Of a stretch of DNA of 32,263 bases, positions 10,701 through 17,848 are shown in pieces. Location of the stretch: the NCBI GenBank assembly GCA_015494075.1, contig WGBX01000186.1, forward strand, positions 1-32,263, in the 5' to 3' direction. This DNA is from Flavobacteriaceae bacterium (GTDB taxonomy: Bacteria > Bacteroidota > Bacteroidia > Flavobacteriales > Flavobacteriaceae). The stretch's first letter is position 1. Each line of letters opens with the position of its first letter. Position numbers and translations under genes: made by a program. The notes under the pieces were generated by a model, which saw only the letters and a list, made by a program, of their open reading frames with translations, was not told where the DNA came from and did no database searches.

Positions 10701-10947
10701 GTTTTTTGACGGTCTGGTAACCGATGGAAGAAAAGACTATAACATCACCTGAATGTACTTTGAGTTTATAAAACCCATCAAAATCTGTTGCTGTTCCTCT
10801 GTTTTGACCTTGAACAACAACATTTGCTCCGGGAATAGGTTCACCATTCGGGTCTGTTACTTTCCCCGAGATACTTAGTTCTTGGGCAGTAGCAAACTGT
10901 GCAAAAACCAAGCTTAACATCAAGAATAATAATTTGATTTTATTCAT
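7798..10947 (-). CDS. SusC/RagA-family TonB-dependent transporter
   Basis: Outer-membrane 22-strand beta-barrel that imports a ligand captured by its SusD partner, energised by TonB. The 1049 residues start with a type I signal peptide ending in ATAQ (about 1-22). A carboxypeptidase-regulatory-like domain (about 25-95; GKVTDPNGEPIPGANV) follows. The SusC hallmark VVITAMGIKKKEKALGYA sits near 105-122, then a plug domain (LQGQVSGVQI, RGVKSLDP, PLIIVDGIRI). The barrel ends in an aromatic C-terminus (SLGVKVQF), as required for barrel assembly. No frameshift is seen. The pair stands alone, so the substrate is unknown. Confidence 0.95.
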   Translation of the reverse strand: MNKIKLLFLMLSLVFAQFATAQELSISGKVTDPNGEPIPGANVVVQGQNRGTATDFDGFYKLKVHSGDVIVFSSIGYQTVKKHVTKGGILNVVLKESAAQLNKVVITAMGIKKKEKALGYASQQVKMNDLKQVNQNALANLQGQVSGVQINQSSGAVGGGVDILIRGVKSLDPSINNQPLIIVDGIRINNDIVSGNVLPSSGSNAPSSAEQFSFANRAIDINPDDIESINVLKGAAAAALYGIDAANGAILITTKKGIKGQPQFTLTTKTSASQVNKYIELQDKWREGRGQESRVTLDPNNPNVNPTQTGGYGAEKGYWLVNGATYSFHTWGPEYGDDPTIQFHDIYRDFFQTGINNSINFSVRGGADKYTYYISLGNNVSTGIVPNTDFSKTNVRFKGDYQLDPKFNIEVSSTYTDSNGKLPNNGDKSIMSSMSYWSPSIDVNDYLLPDGTQKNYTPYWIDNPRYFAETSNLQSKVSRTINSANAKWKVSDQFNLNYRISNDHYVDARNRFVPADLDVGTQVQGFIIDENIRFNMLNSLLLASYNYNLNDDFKFTIIGGNEVITQNRITETQRAETLILPYLNNISNGENFYNYSTEIGKNRIGLFGEIDMAYKDKLFVSVTGRNDWSSTLPVQNRSFFYPSVNVSYIATDLFDKTNEIVSLAKFRFSWANVGKDAPEGVLGDQWGLSNYPTNSGSAGGIYPYSVEGDLNLKPENQRTTEVGFDLRFFNNRIRLDYTYYDNLNTDLIAKIPVSLTSGKTYLWKNAGSLQNTGHEILLNGRWIVKKNFSWSTTINWSTNEGTVTDLPDGIESITYADSGYAGVVSMVKEGDAPGTLYGYKWEYNDQGQRIIDSNGLPTIDTSKKVVVGNAFPDWVGSISNSLTFNNFNLNFMFEYKKGGDAYDAGQRNSIRDGTIKITELRYEYIVLDGVQDDGNGGWKPNETPTYIDENYYRSSTHYNRASEILVQDASWVKLRNVSLTYTLPDDLFKKSFIKKMQVNATGSNFLIWTPFRGFDPEGSQYSAGSNTYGFTGLNIPLTQTYSLGVKVQF

Positions 10948-11062
10948 AGTTTAAGTTTTGGTTAAAAAAAAGTTAAAAAAATTTTTAGAATTTTAAATAT
11001 AAGAATATTTTAAATATAAATTATGTTTTTTATAACCTTTTGAATGATTTTTGATATAAAAA

Positions 11063-11070
11063 CAAAATTA
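11063..11070 (-). promoter_or_regulatory. Candidate -7 element for susC-susD
   Basis: Minus-strand TAATTTTG matches TAnnTTTG and lies about 115 bases before susC, leaving an AT-rich leader. The same octamer occurs before mraZ and before the endonuclease gene. The -33 TTG is not evident. Confidence 0.3.
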
Positions 11071-11105
11071 GCTTTATTAATTTGTATAATTTGAAGTGGA
11101 ATTAT

Positions 11106-11137
11106 AAAAAAACAGAGAATACTTTTGTATTCTCCGT
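11106..11137 (-). terminator. Terminator of the dcw operon, after tRNA-Arg
   Basis: On the minus strand an 11-base-pair stem (ACGGAGAATAC with GTATTCTCTGT, one G-U pair) encloses an AAAA loop and is followed by seven T. It begins 9 bases after the tRNA-Arg 3' end. It probably ends the long transcript that starts at mraZ. Confidence 0.88.
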
Positions 11138-11146
11138 TTTAATCAG

Positions 11147-11220
11147 TACCCGCGGAGGGATTCAAACCCCCAACCCTCGGAGCCGAAATCCGATGCGCTA
11201 TTCAGTTGCGCCACGCGGGC
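11147..11220 (-). tRNA. tRNA-Arg (anticodon UCG)
   Basis: A 74-base cloverleaf on the minus strand. The acceptor stem is GCCCGCG with CGCGGGT (terminal G-U pair) and discriminator A. The anticodon arm is TCGGA-TTTCGGC-TCCGA with anticodon TCG, and the T loop is TTTGAAT. The CCA is not encoded. It lies 47 bases downstream of yqeY and just ahead of a terminator, so it is probably processed from the end of the dcw transcript. Confidence 0.95.
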
Positions 11221-11267
11221 TTTTAATGATGCAAAAATATTGTTTCTATAGCATTCAAACAAGTTTT

Positions 11268-11714
11268 TTAAGATAATTTTTCTTTAACTAACAAAGAAAT
11301 AGTTTTACTATCTGCTTTACCGGCTAATTTTTGACTGGCTAAGCCCATAACTTTGCCCATATCCTTCATACTTTTAGCACCTATTTTTGCAATTATGGTA
11401 TTGATGATGTTTTCAATTTCTTCTTTTGACAATGGCTCCGGTAAAAACTGTTCGATTATATAGGCTTGATTGAGTTCTATTTCGGCTAAATCGGCTCGAT
11501 TTTGTTGCCTGTAAATTTCAGCACTTTCTTTACGTTGTTTAACCAATTTTTGTAACATTTTCATTTCATCGGCTGATGATAAGTCTTGAGCCGATGTTTT
11601 GGTTTTTTCTAATAATAATGCCGATTTAATGGCTCGTAAGGCAGCTAAAGCAGTTTGATCTTTAGCTTTCATAGCTGCTTTGAGTTGTTCCATGACTTGT
11701 TTTTCTAATGACAT
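11268..11714 (-). CDS. yqeY: GatB/YqeY-domain protein
   Basis: The 148-residue helical protein matches the stand-alone GatB/YqeY domain (N-terminal MSLEKQVMEQLKAAMKAKD, middle LVKQRKESAEIYRQQNR, C-terminal MKDMGKVMGLASQKLAGKAD). This domain resembles the tRNA-binding tail of the Asp/Glu-tRNA amidotransferase subunit GatB. The function of the free protein is not firmly known; a tRNA-related role is inferred from the domain. It lies 17 bases after ftsZ, a neighbourhood usual in Bacteroidota. The start is ATG. Confidence 0.88.
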   Translation of the reverse strand: MSLEKQVMEQLKAAMKAKDQTALAALRAIKSALLLEKTKTSAQDLSSADEMKMLQKLVKQRKESAEIYRQQNRADLAEIELNQAYIIEQFLPEPLSKEEIENIINTIIAKIGAKSMKDMGKVMGLASQKLAGKADSKTISLLVKEKLS

Positions 11715-11731
11715 TTGTATATTTTTTTTGG

Positions 11732-13354
11732 TTAATCAACATTATCATTTAAAAAAGAATTGGTGTCTCTTAGTTTGAAATTCCCTTCATTATCCATTTC
11801 TATTTTATGTACTTCAGTTGATGATTTGGGAGATAAATCTACATTGATACCTTTTTTCTTAAAAGCCGGAATTTCTTCATTATCGAGGCTGACATCCAAT
11901 TTGGTTGTATAGTTATTAATGTAACTTTTTCTTTTTTTTCGTAATTTAAGGGCAATTTCTATGGGAAGTTCGGACAAATCATCTACTTCTTCAAAATCAG
12001 GTGTGTTTTTTTCAGGCGCAATATTGAACAACATGGTTTGTTTGATACTTTTTTCTTCAACTACCTTTGGTTTTTTAGAGGACTCGGACATATTTTTTTT
12101 GATCAATTTAATTTTTGATTCAGTCTCATGAGTTTCATCATTAATGGCCCTTTCATCATTAACCTGTTTTATTTTAAAATCGATGGCATATTGATCATTA
12201 CCATAATCATTTTTCTCTATTATGATGTCAGGGTCATCGGTTTTTTGTAATTTATTATCTGTATATGAGGCATTAGCATCTTCATTTTCCGATTTGATAT
12301 GACTGCTTTTTTCGTCTTTTAAGACATGCACAATCTTATCGGGCTCTGCATTAGCTATCATATCTTGTTGATTTTCGTTAAAGCCGGTAGCAACTATAGT
12401 TACTGATATGGCTTCCCCTAAACTTTCATCTTCACCAATACCCATGATAACATCAGCATTATGACCGGCTTCCTCTTGAATAAAATCATTGATTTCGCCT
12501 ATTTCATCTATGGTGATTTCGTCTTCTCCGGATCCGGATAAAATTAAAAGCAAAACATTCTTGGCTCCTGTAATTTTATTGTCATTTAATAAAGGCGAAT
12601 CTAAAGCTTGCATAATAACTTTTTTTGAGCGGTCCGGTCCACTTGCTTTTGCCGAACCCATAATTGCCGTTCCACTTTTTTCAAGCACTGTATTAACATC
12701 TTTAAAGTCTACGTTCATGGTATAGTTTCGGGTGATGACTTCCGCAATACTTGTGGCGGCCGATGCCAAAACTTCATCGGATTTGGCAAAAGCTTGTTTA
12801 TAAGTTAAATTACCATAAATTTCCCGTAGTTTATTATTATTAATAATAATGAGTGAATCGACATATTCACGTAAGTTTTCAATTCCTTTTTGGGCATATA
12901 GATTTCTTTTGCGTCCTTCATAGGTAAATGGGCTTGTAACAATGCCAACTGTCAAGATTCCCATTTCTTTGGCTAATTTGGCTATAATCGGTGCAGCTCC
13001 TGTACCGGTACCGCCACCCATTCCAGCGGTTATAAATATCATTTTGGTGTTAGTTTCCAAAACACTTTTAATAGCATCAATATCTTCTATAGCAGCTTTT
13101 TCTCCAATTTCAGGATTGGCGCCGGCTCCCAAACCTTCGGTTAGTGATTTGCCGATTTGTATTTTAACCGGAACCGGACTTTTTGATAAATCTTGTGCAT
13201 CAGTATTAATAACGACAAAGTCAACATCGTTAATACCTTTTTGGTACATATAATTAACGGCATTTCCACCGCCGCCGCCAACGCCTATAACTTTTATGAC
13301 GTTAGATTTATTTTTCTTCAAATCAAATTCCAGGTTTAAATTAAACGCATTCAT
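11732..13354 (-). CDS. ftsZ: FtsZ, tubulin-like division GTPase
   Basis: Polymerises at mid-cell to form the Z ring that recruits the divisome. The GTPase core spans about 15-330 and includes the G-box GGGTGTG at 113-119 and the T7 synergy loop NVDFKDV at 214-220. An unusually long, charged, probably disordered tail of about 200 residues follows, rich in Lys, Glu and Asp. It ends in NSFLNDNVD, the form of C-terminal peptide I associate with Bacteroidota and different from the E. coli one. At 540 residues it is longer than E. coli FtsZ (383) because of this tail. ftsA lies 22 bases upstream. Confidence 0.97.
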   Translation of the reverse strand: MNAFNLNLEFDLKKNKSNVIKVIGVGGGGGNAVNYMYQKGINDVDFVVINTDAQDLSKSPVPVKIQIGKSLTEGLGAGANPEIGEKAAIEDIDAIKSVLETNTKMIFITAGMGGGTGTGAAPIIAKLAKEMGILTVGIVTSPFTYEGRKRNLYAQKGIENLREYVDSLIIINNNKLREIYGNLTYKQAFAKSDEVLASAATSIAEVITRNYTMNVDFKDVNTVLEKSGTAIMGSAKASGPDRSKKVIMQALDSPLLNDNKITGAKNVLLLILSGSGEDEITIDEIGEINDFIQEEAGHNADVIMGIGEDESLGEAISVTIVATGFNENQQDMIANAEPDKIVHVLKDEKSSHIKSENEDANASYTDNKLQKTDDPDIIIEKNDYGNDQYAIDFKIKQVNDERAINDETHETESKIKLIKKNMSESSKKPKVVEEKSIKQTMLFNIAPEKNTPDFEEVDDLSELPIEIALKLRKKRKSYINNYTTKLDVSLDNEEIPAFKKKGINVDLSPKSSTEVHKIEMDNEGNFKLRDTNSFLNDNVD

Positions 13355-13376
13355 ATCTTTAAGTCTCTTTATAAGA

Positions 13377-14825
13377 TTATTCTAATTTTTCAATAAATTT
13401 CATCACAGCATTAAACAACGATAGACGATTCTTTTTATTTTCAGGTTCTTTTTGAGCATCAGGGCTCTCATCTATAAGCTCATCATCAAGGCTGGTTGAG
13501 GTCTTAGGTTTTGTGTTTGTATCTGTTAGGTTAGTTTCTTCATTTTCTAACAATTCATCTTCGTATTCATAATATTCATAATTTTTTTTACCGGACAAAC
13601 CTTGCATTAGTAAGCCTACCGCTGTGGCATACATAGGGCTTATTAAATCTTTTTCGGTACCACTTGCCAGATGTTGTCCGGGTTTTCCTACTCTTGTATA
13701 TAAGCCTGTGATTAAATTGACCAGTTGTGGTAAATGTTTTAACTCAGAACCACCACCGGTTAATACAATACCGCCTAATAATACGGGATCGTTACTTATT
13801 TCTTGATAACGTTTTACTTCTGCATCTACAAGTTGAATGATTTCTTCAACTCTGGCTTTTATAATTCGAGATATGCTTTTTAAACTTATCTCAACTGGCG
13901 GTCTTCCCGGAAGGCCTTGTATAGAAACAACTTCTAAATCACTGGCTTCTGCGGGCCAAGCCGAACCAAATTTAACTTTAATAGCTTCGGCATTTCTCTC
14001 TAACACATAAATACCATTGGCTAAGTCTTTGGTAATTATATTACCACCATATGGAATGATGGCTGTGTGTCTAATAATATTGTTTTTAAAAATAGCCATA
14101 TCAGTAGTGCCGCCTCCTATATCTATAAGTACAGTACCACCTTCGCGCTCTTCGTCTACCAAAACAGATTCAGCAGAAGCTAAGGGCTCCAATGTTATAT
14201 CAACTACTTCCAAATCTGCCATTTCAACACAGCGCACCAGGTTTTGAATAGCAGCTACTTTTCCGACTACTACATGAAAATTGGCTTCTAGGCGCGTACC
14301 TGCCATACCAATAGGTATATCAGGAATATTTCCTTCATCATCTACCTTAAATTCCTGAGGTAAGGCATGAATAATTTTTTCGCCGGGCTCAACATGAATA
14401 CGTTTGACTTGATTGATTAACTTTTCGACTTCATGTGGGCGAATGATTTCATCCGGATTTTCACGCATTATATATTCACTTGTTTGAATACTGCGGATAT
14501 GCTGACCGGCAATTCCTACCACAACTTTTTTAATATGTATCTTGGCATTGTATTCAGCTTTTTGGATGGCTTCGTCAATGGCTTTTACTGTTTCGGTTAA
14601 ATTGACAACTACACCATTTTTGACGCCTTTGCTATTTACAGCTTTACCATAACCTAAAATTTCAATTTTGCCATATTGATTTTTACGGCCAATAACTGCA
14701 ACTACTTTGGTGGTGCCAATGTCTAAGCCAACGACTTCAAAACGTTCGTCTTGGTCTCTAAACGGTGAGATTCGCTTTTCTCGATGGAAATAATCTGTAA
14801 TATTATTGTGGTTCATATTTTTCAT
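13377..14825 (-). CDS. ftsA: FtsA, actin-like divisome anchor
   Basis: Actin-fold ATPase that tethers FtsZ filaments to the membrane. The phosphate-1 loop DIGTTK is at 35-40, and the phosphate-2 region IDIGGGTTD and the adenosine motif LTGGGSELKHLP are both present. An acidic, low-complexity linker follows the core (about 415-460). The protein ends in NRLSLFNAVMKFIEKLE, which has the pattern of the amphipathic membrane-targeting helix. At 482 residues it is longer than E. coli FtsA because of the linker and a 30-residue N-terminal extension. ATG codons at 14825 and 14816 are both possible starts; the first is used here. Confidence 0.95.
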   Translation of the reverse strand: MKNMNHNNITDYFHREKRISPFRDQDERFEVVGLDIGTTKVVAVIGRKNQYGKIEILGYGKAVNSKGVKNGVVVNLTETVKAIDEAIQKAEYNAKIHIKKVVVGIAGQHIRSIQTSEYIMRENPDEIIRPHEVEKLINQVKRIHVEPGEKIIHALPQEFKVDDEGNIPDIPIGMAGTRLEANFHVVVGKVAAIQNLVRCVEMADLEVVDITLEPLASAESVLVDEEREGGTVLIDIGGGTTDMAIFKNNIIRHTAIIPYGGNIITKDLANGIYVLERNAEAIKVKFGSAWPAEASDLEVVSIQGLPGRPPVEISLKSISRIIKARVEEIIQLVDAEVKRYQEISNDPVLLGGIVLTGGGSELKHLPQLVNLITGLYTRVGKPGQHLASGTEKDLISPMYATAVGLLMQGLSGKKNYEYYEYEDELLENEETNLTDTNTKPKTSTSLDDELIDESPDAQKEPENKKNRLSLFNAVMKFIEKLE

Positions 14826-14846
14826 AATTTGACAGTTTTAGGTTTT

Positions 14847-15545
14847 TTATTTGCAAATGGCTTGTTGTGCATATCTCAAGTCAATTTTATTATATTTTTG
14901 AGTTTGTTTTTTTTTAAATAAATAGGCATATATAGCTTTTAGTTTGGTTAGTTGCTGTTTATTATCAGTCGTAATATCTATAAGAATATCGGCTTTTAGT
15001 AAATCTGTTTTGATACTTACCAAATTATTTTTAATATGTAGTTCGGCAACAATATTTTTAAGAATGGGGTCTGTATTGATTGTTTTGATTATATACACCA
15101 AATTCTCTTTATATTTATTTGGTATTTCTCCGAATATTAAGGGAACATTTTCCGTAAAATGTATTGATAAAGGTTTTTTGTTTCCCTCTTGATCTAAATA
15201 ATAAGATTGGTTGTTTTGCCAAATGCGAGCAATAGGTTGATATTGTTTTATTTTTGCAGTCAGCCGGCCATTCAAGTCTTTAAAAACTTCGGCATTATGT
15301 ATATAATTATTTTTTTCTAATTGTTTTTCTAATGAGACGATATTTATTTTTTCATAGGTTTTATTTTTTAAGGGCATCAATTTGGCAACTTCTTTGGGGA
15401 GGATAAATGTTTTATCTAAAGGATAAACATATATATGAGTTTCATTAATTTGTTCATTTTTAATAAGCCGATCAAAAATTTGCCCCAACATAATAGTTAG
15501 AAACAAGATTAATAAAGTACTTAATATGTATAATTTTTGTTTCAT
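14847..15545 (-). CDS. ftsQ: FtsQ/DivIB-type cell-division protein
   Basis: Bitopic membrane protein of the divisome, which links the Z ring to FtsI-FtsW. The 232 residues show a short cytoplasmic start and a single membrane helix (about 4-25). A POTRA-like region with the characteristic motif IVSLEKQLEKNNYIHNAEVFKDLNG comes next, then a beta domain with ARIWQNNQSYYLDQEGN. Sequence conservation is low, as usual for FtsQ, so the call rests on topology and position between the mur genes and ftsA. murG ends only 5 bases upstream, where murC would be expected. Confidence 0.85.
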   Translation of the reverse strand: MKQKLYILSTLLILFLTIMLGQIFDRLIKNEQINETHIYVYPLDKTFILPKEVAKLMPLKNKTYEKINIVSLEKQLEKNNYIHNAEVFKDLNGRLTAKIKQYQPIARIWQNNQSYYLDQEGNKKPLSIHFTENVPLIFGEIPNKYKENLVYIIKTINTDPILKNIVAELHIKNNLVSIKTDLLKADILIDITTDNKQQLTKLKAIYAYLFKKKQTQKYNKIDLRYAQQAICK

Positions 15546-15550
15546 TTAAA

Positions 15551-16654
15551 TTATTTACTGATGGTTGTTAAAATATCATCTACTATTTGTTTGGTGGCTT
15601 CCGGTTTAGCTATTTCTTTTATGTTTTTACTCAGTTCGTTAGCTTTTTCAGAACTATTGAAAACAGTCTTAATTTCTGTCCAAAGTTGTTGAGACAGATC
15701 TTTTTCATGAATCAGAACAGCGGCTTTTTTTTGCGCTAATGCTTTAGCATTTTTGGTTTGATGGTCTTCTGCAACATAAGGAGAAGGAACTAAAATAACG
15801 GGTTTACCAATAATGGCTAATTCTGAAATAGTACCGGCGCCGGCTCGTGAAATAATTAGATCAGCAGCGGCATAAGCCTTAGCCATATCTTTTATAAACG
15901 GAACAACTTTAATTGTATCATTTGCCAATTGTTTATAAGTGTTATAGTCATTTGGACCGGTTTGCCAAATAATTTGATAATCCTCTTCTTTTAGAGCAGG
16001 CAAAATCTTTTTCACAGCCTCATTAATTGGATGTGCGCCTAAGCTACCTCCTAAGGATAAAATAGTTTTTTTGTTAGGATTTAATCCGAAAAATTGACGC
16101 GAATCGGTTGTATTAAGATTGATATTATGTAGATCTTCACGTACCGGATTTCCGGTTTTAACAATTTTTTGTACATCAAAAAATCTGGTCAGATTGTCAT
16201 AAGCCGTATAAATTTTCAGAGCTTTTTTACTTAATAGCTTATTGGTAATTCCGGGATATGAATTTTGTTCTTGTATAAAGGTCGGGATGTTTTTTTGTTG
16301 AGCGGCCAAAAGCACCGGTCCACTTGCAAATCCTCCTGTGCCGATGACGACATCGGGTTTAAAATCATGAATTAATTTTTTTGCCTTTAGGATACTACTA
16401 ATCAATTTTAGCGGAAAACTCCAGTTGCGCCATTTTTGACGTCTGTTGATGCCCGAAATCCATAACCCCGTGATAGGGTAGCCATGCGCCGGCACCTTTT
16501 CCATTTCCATACGATTTTTAGCACCAACAAATAAGATATTTGCTTGTGGTTTTCTTTTTTTGAGCTCATTGGCAATTGCTAAAGCCGGAAAAATATGGCC
16601 TCCGGTACCACCGCCACTAATTATGATGTTAATATTTTTATGATGTTTTGCCAT
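15551..16654 (-). CDS. murG: MurG, lipid II synthase
   Basis: Peripheral GT-B glycosyltransferase that adds GlcNAc from UDP-GlcNAc to lipid I, making lipid II. The N-terminal glycine-rich loop GGGTGGH is at 14-20, with the typical HIFPALAIA after it. The C-terminal half carries SRAGAGTISELAIIGKPVILVP, the donor-binding region. It has 367 residues, the normal length, with no defect. Its ATG overlaps the ftsW stop by one base (TAATG), so translation is coupled. It needs lipid I made from UDP-MurNAc-pentapeptide, whose first two amino-acid ligases are missing or truncated in this cluster. Confidence 0.96.
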   Translation of the reverse strand: MAKHHKNINIIISGGGTGGHIFPALAIANELKKRKPQANILFVGAKNRMEMEKVPAHGYPITGLWISGINRRQKWRNWSFPLKLISSILKAKKLIHDFKPDVVIGTGGFASGPVLLAAQQKNIPTFIQEQNSYPGITNKLLSKKALKIYTAYDNLTRFFDVQKIVKTGNPVREDLHNINLNTTDSRQFFGLNPNKKTILSLGGSLGAHPINEAVKKILPALKEEDYQIIWQTGPNDYNTYKQLANDTIKVVPFIKDMAKAYAAADLIISRAGAGTISELAIIGKPVILVPSPYVAEDHQTKNAKALAQKKAAVLIHEKDLSQQLWTEIKTVFNSSEKANELSKNIKEIAKPEATKQIVDDILTTISK

Positions 16655-17841
16655 TATTCGTTTATAAATTCATTTAAATCCTTTTTTTGTTTTAATTCTG
16701 TATGCCGGCTGACACTCAAAATAATTCCTATTGCAAAACTGCTCATCCAAATTGCCGTACCGCCGGAGCTTAAAAGTGGCAGCGGCTGTCCTGTAACAGG
16801 AAAAATGCCTACTGCAACTGCCATATTAGACAGTGCTTGAACTATAATAGGTAGACCAACGGCTAACACTAATAATTTATAATATCTTATGGGTGTTTTT
16901 TTGGCTATTAGAAACATACGTAATCCTAATAATAGATAAACAAATAATATTATAAGGCCACCGGTTAGACTATACTCTTCTATGATTATGGCATAAATAA
17001 AATCGGAAACCGATTGAGGTAAAAAGTTTTTTTGTACGCTTTTTCCCGGCCTAAATCCAAATAAACCACCTTTTGCAATAGCAATTTTAGCTTGGACTTT
17101 TTGATAATTTTTATTATTTAAGATACCTGTTTGTTCATTAGCAGGTTCAAAATAATTTTCTATACGACTTTGCCAAGTATTTAAACGATTGGATAAAAAA
17201 TCAGGAAATGCTTTTAAAACTAAAATCATTAAAACGACACCAAGTATTCCCATGCCGAATATTTTAAACAAATCTTTAAAAGGATATCCGGCAATGATAC
17301 TGATTAAAATAACCATGCCGAATATTAAAACTGCTGTAGAAAGGTTAGCAGGGAGTATTAAGCCAACAATGATAAAAACCCAAACCCAGAATTTTTTCAA
17401 ACTTTCTGTAAACGTGATTTTACTAAGGTCATTTTTACCAAAAAAACGAGCTGAATACATCATTAACAGTACAAATGCTATAGTTGACGGTTGCACACTT
17501 CCAACCCCCGGTAAATGTATCCATCTGCTGGCATTAGCGCCACCCATAGTCATACCACGAGTCAATGTAAATATCAATAGTAAAACTATGATAGGCATGG
17601 CTGCTCTTGAGAAGTGTGAAAAATATTTAGGATTGAATTTATGAGTAAAATAAATAATTAAAAATCCGATTGAAACATGTATAAAATGTTTGACACCAAA
17701 GAATAGAGGCGTAGTTTTACCATATACATTAGCCAAATTGCTACTGGCGCTATAAACTATCCAGAACGAAAATAGCATCAGCAAAACGGTATATACCCAT
17801 AGCTGACGGTCGCCTGATAAATCTTTGATAAATTTATTCAT
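16654..17841 (-). CDS. ftsW: FtsW, SEDS peptidoglycan polymerase
   Basis: Polytopic SEDS glycosyltransferase that polymerises lipid II at the septum with FtsI. About ten hydrophobic segments fit the fold. Family motifs are GGANASRWIHLPG, QPSTIAFVLLMMYSAR, the cytoplasmic loop GGLFGFRPGKSVQKNFLPQS, IIEEYSLTGG, and the C-terminal PVTGQPLPLLSSGGTAIW. The QPST in place of the commoner QPSE is seen. The 395 residues are normal length. The murD remnant ends 7 bases upstream. Confidence 0.95.
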   Translation of the reverse strand: MNKFIKDLSGDRQLWVYTVLLMLFSFWIVYSASSNLANVYGKTTPLFFGVKHFIHVSIGFLIIYFTHKFNPKYFSHFSRAAMPIIVLLLIFTLTRGMTMGGANASRWIHLPGVGSVQPSTIAFVLLMMYSARFFGKNDLSKITFTESLKKFWVWVFIIVGLILPANLSTAVLIFGMVILISIIAGYPFKDLFKIFGMGILGVVLMILVLKAFPDFLSNRLNTWQSRIENYFEPANEQTGILNNKNYQKVQAKIAIAKGGLFGFRPGKSVQKNFLPQSVSDFIYAIIIEEYSLTGGLIILFVYLLLGLRMFLIAKKTPIRYYKLLVLAVGLPIIVQALSNMAVAVGIFPVTGQPLPLLSSGGTAIWMSSFAIGIILSVSRHTELKQKKDLNEFINE

Positions 17842-17848
17842 GTTCTAA

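Noticed and set aside
10982-11035. AT-rich direct repeats (TTTTAAATATAA) before susC as a possible operator
   Set aside because: The composition is so AT-rich that such repeats are expected by chance. No spacing or symmetry typical of a regulator site is seen.
11082-11276. A 64-codon + strand frame across 11082-11276
   Set aside because: It runs through the tRNA-Arg gene and its terminator in antisense and has no recognisable protein features.
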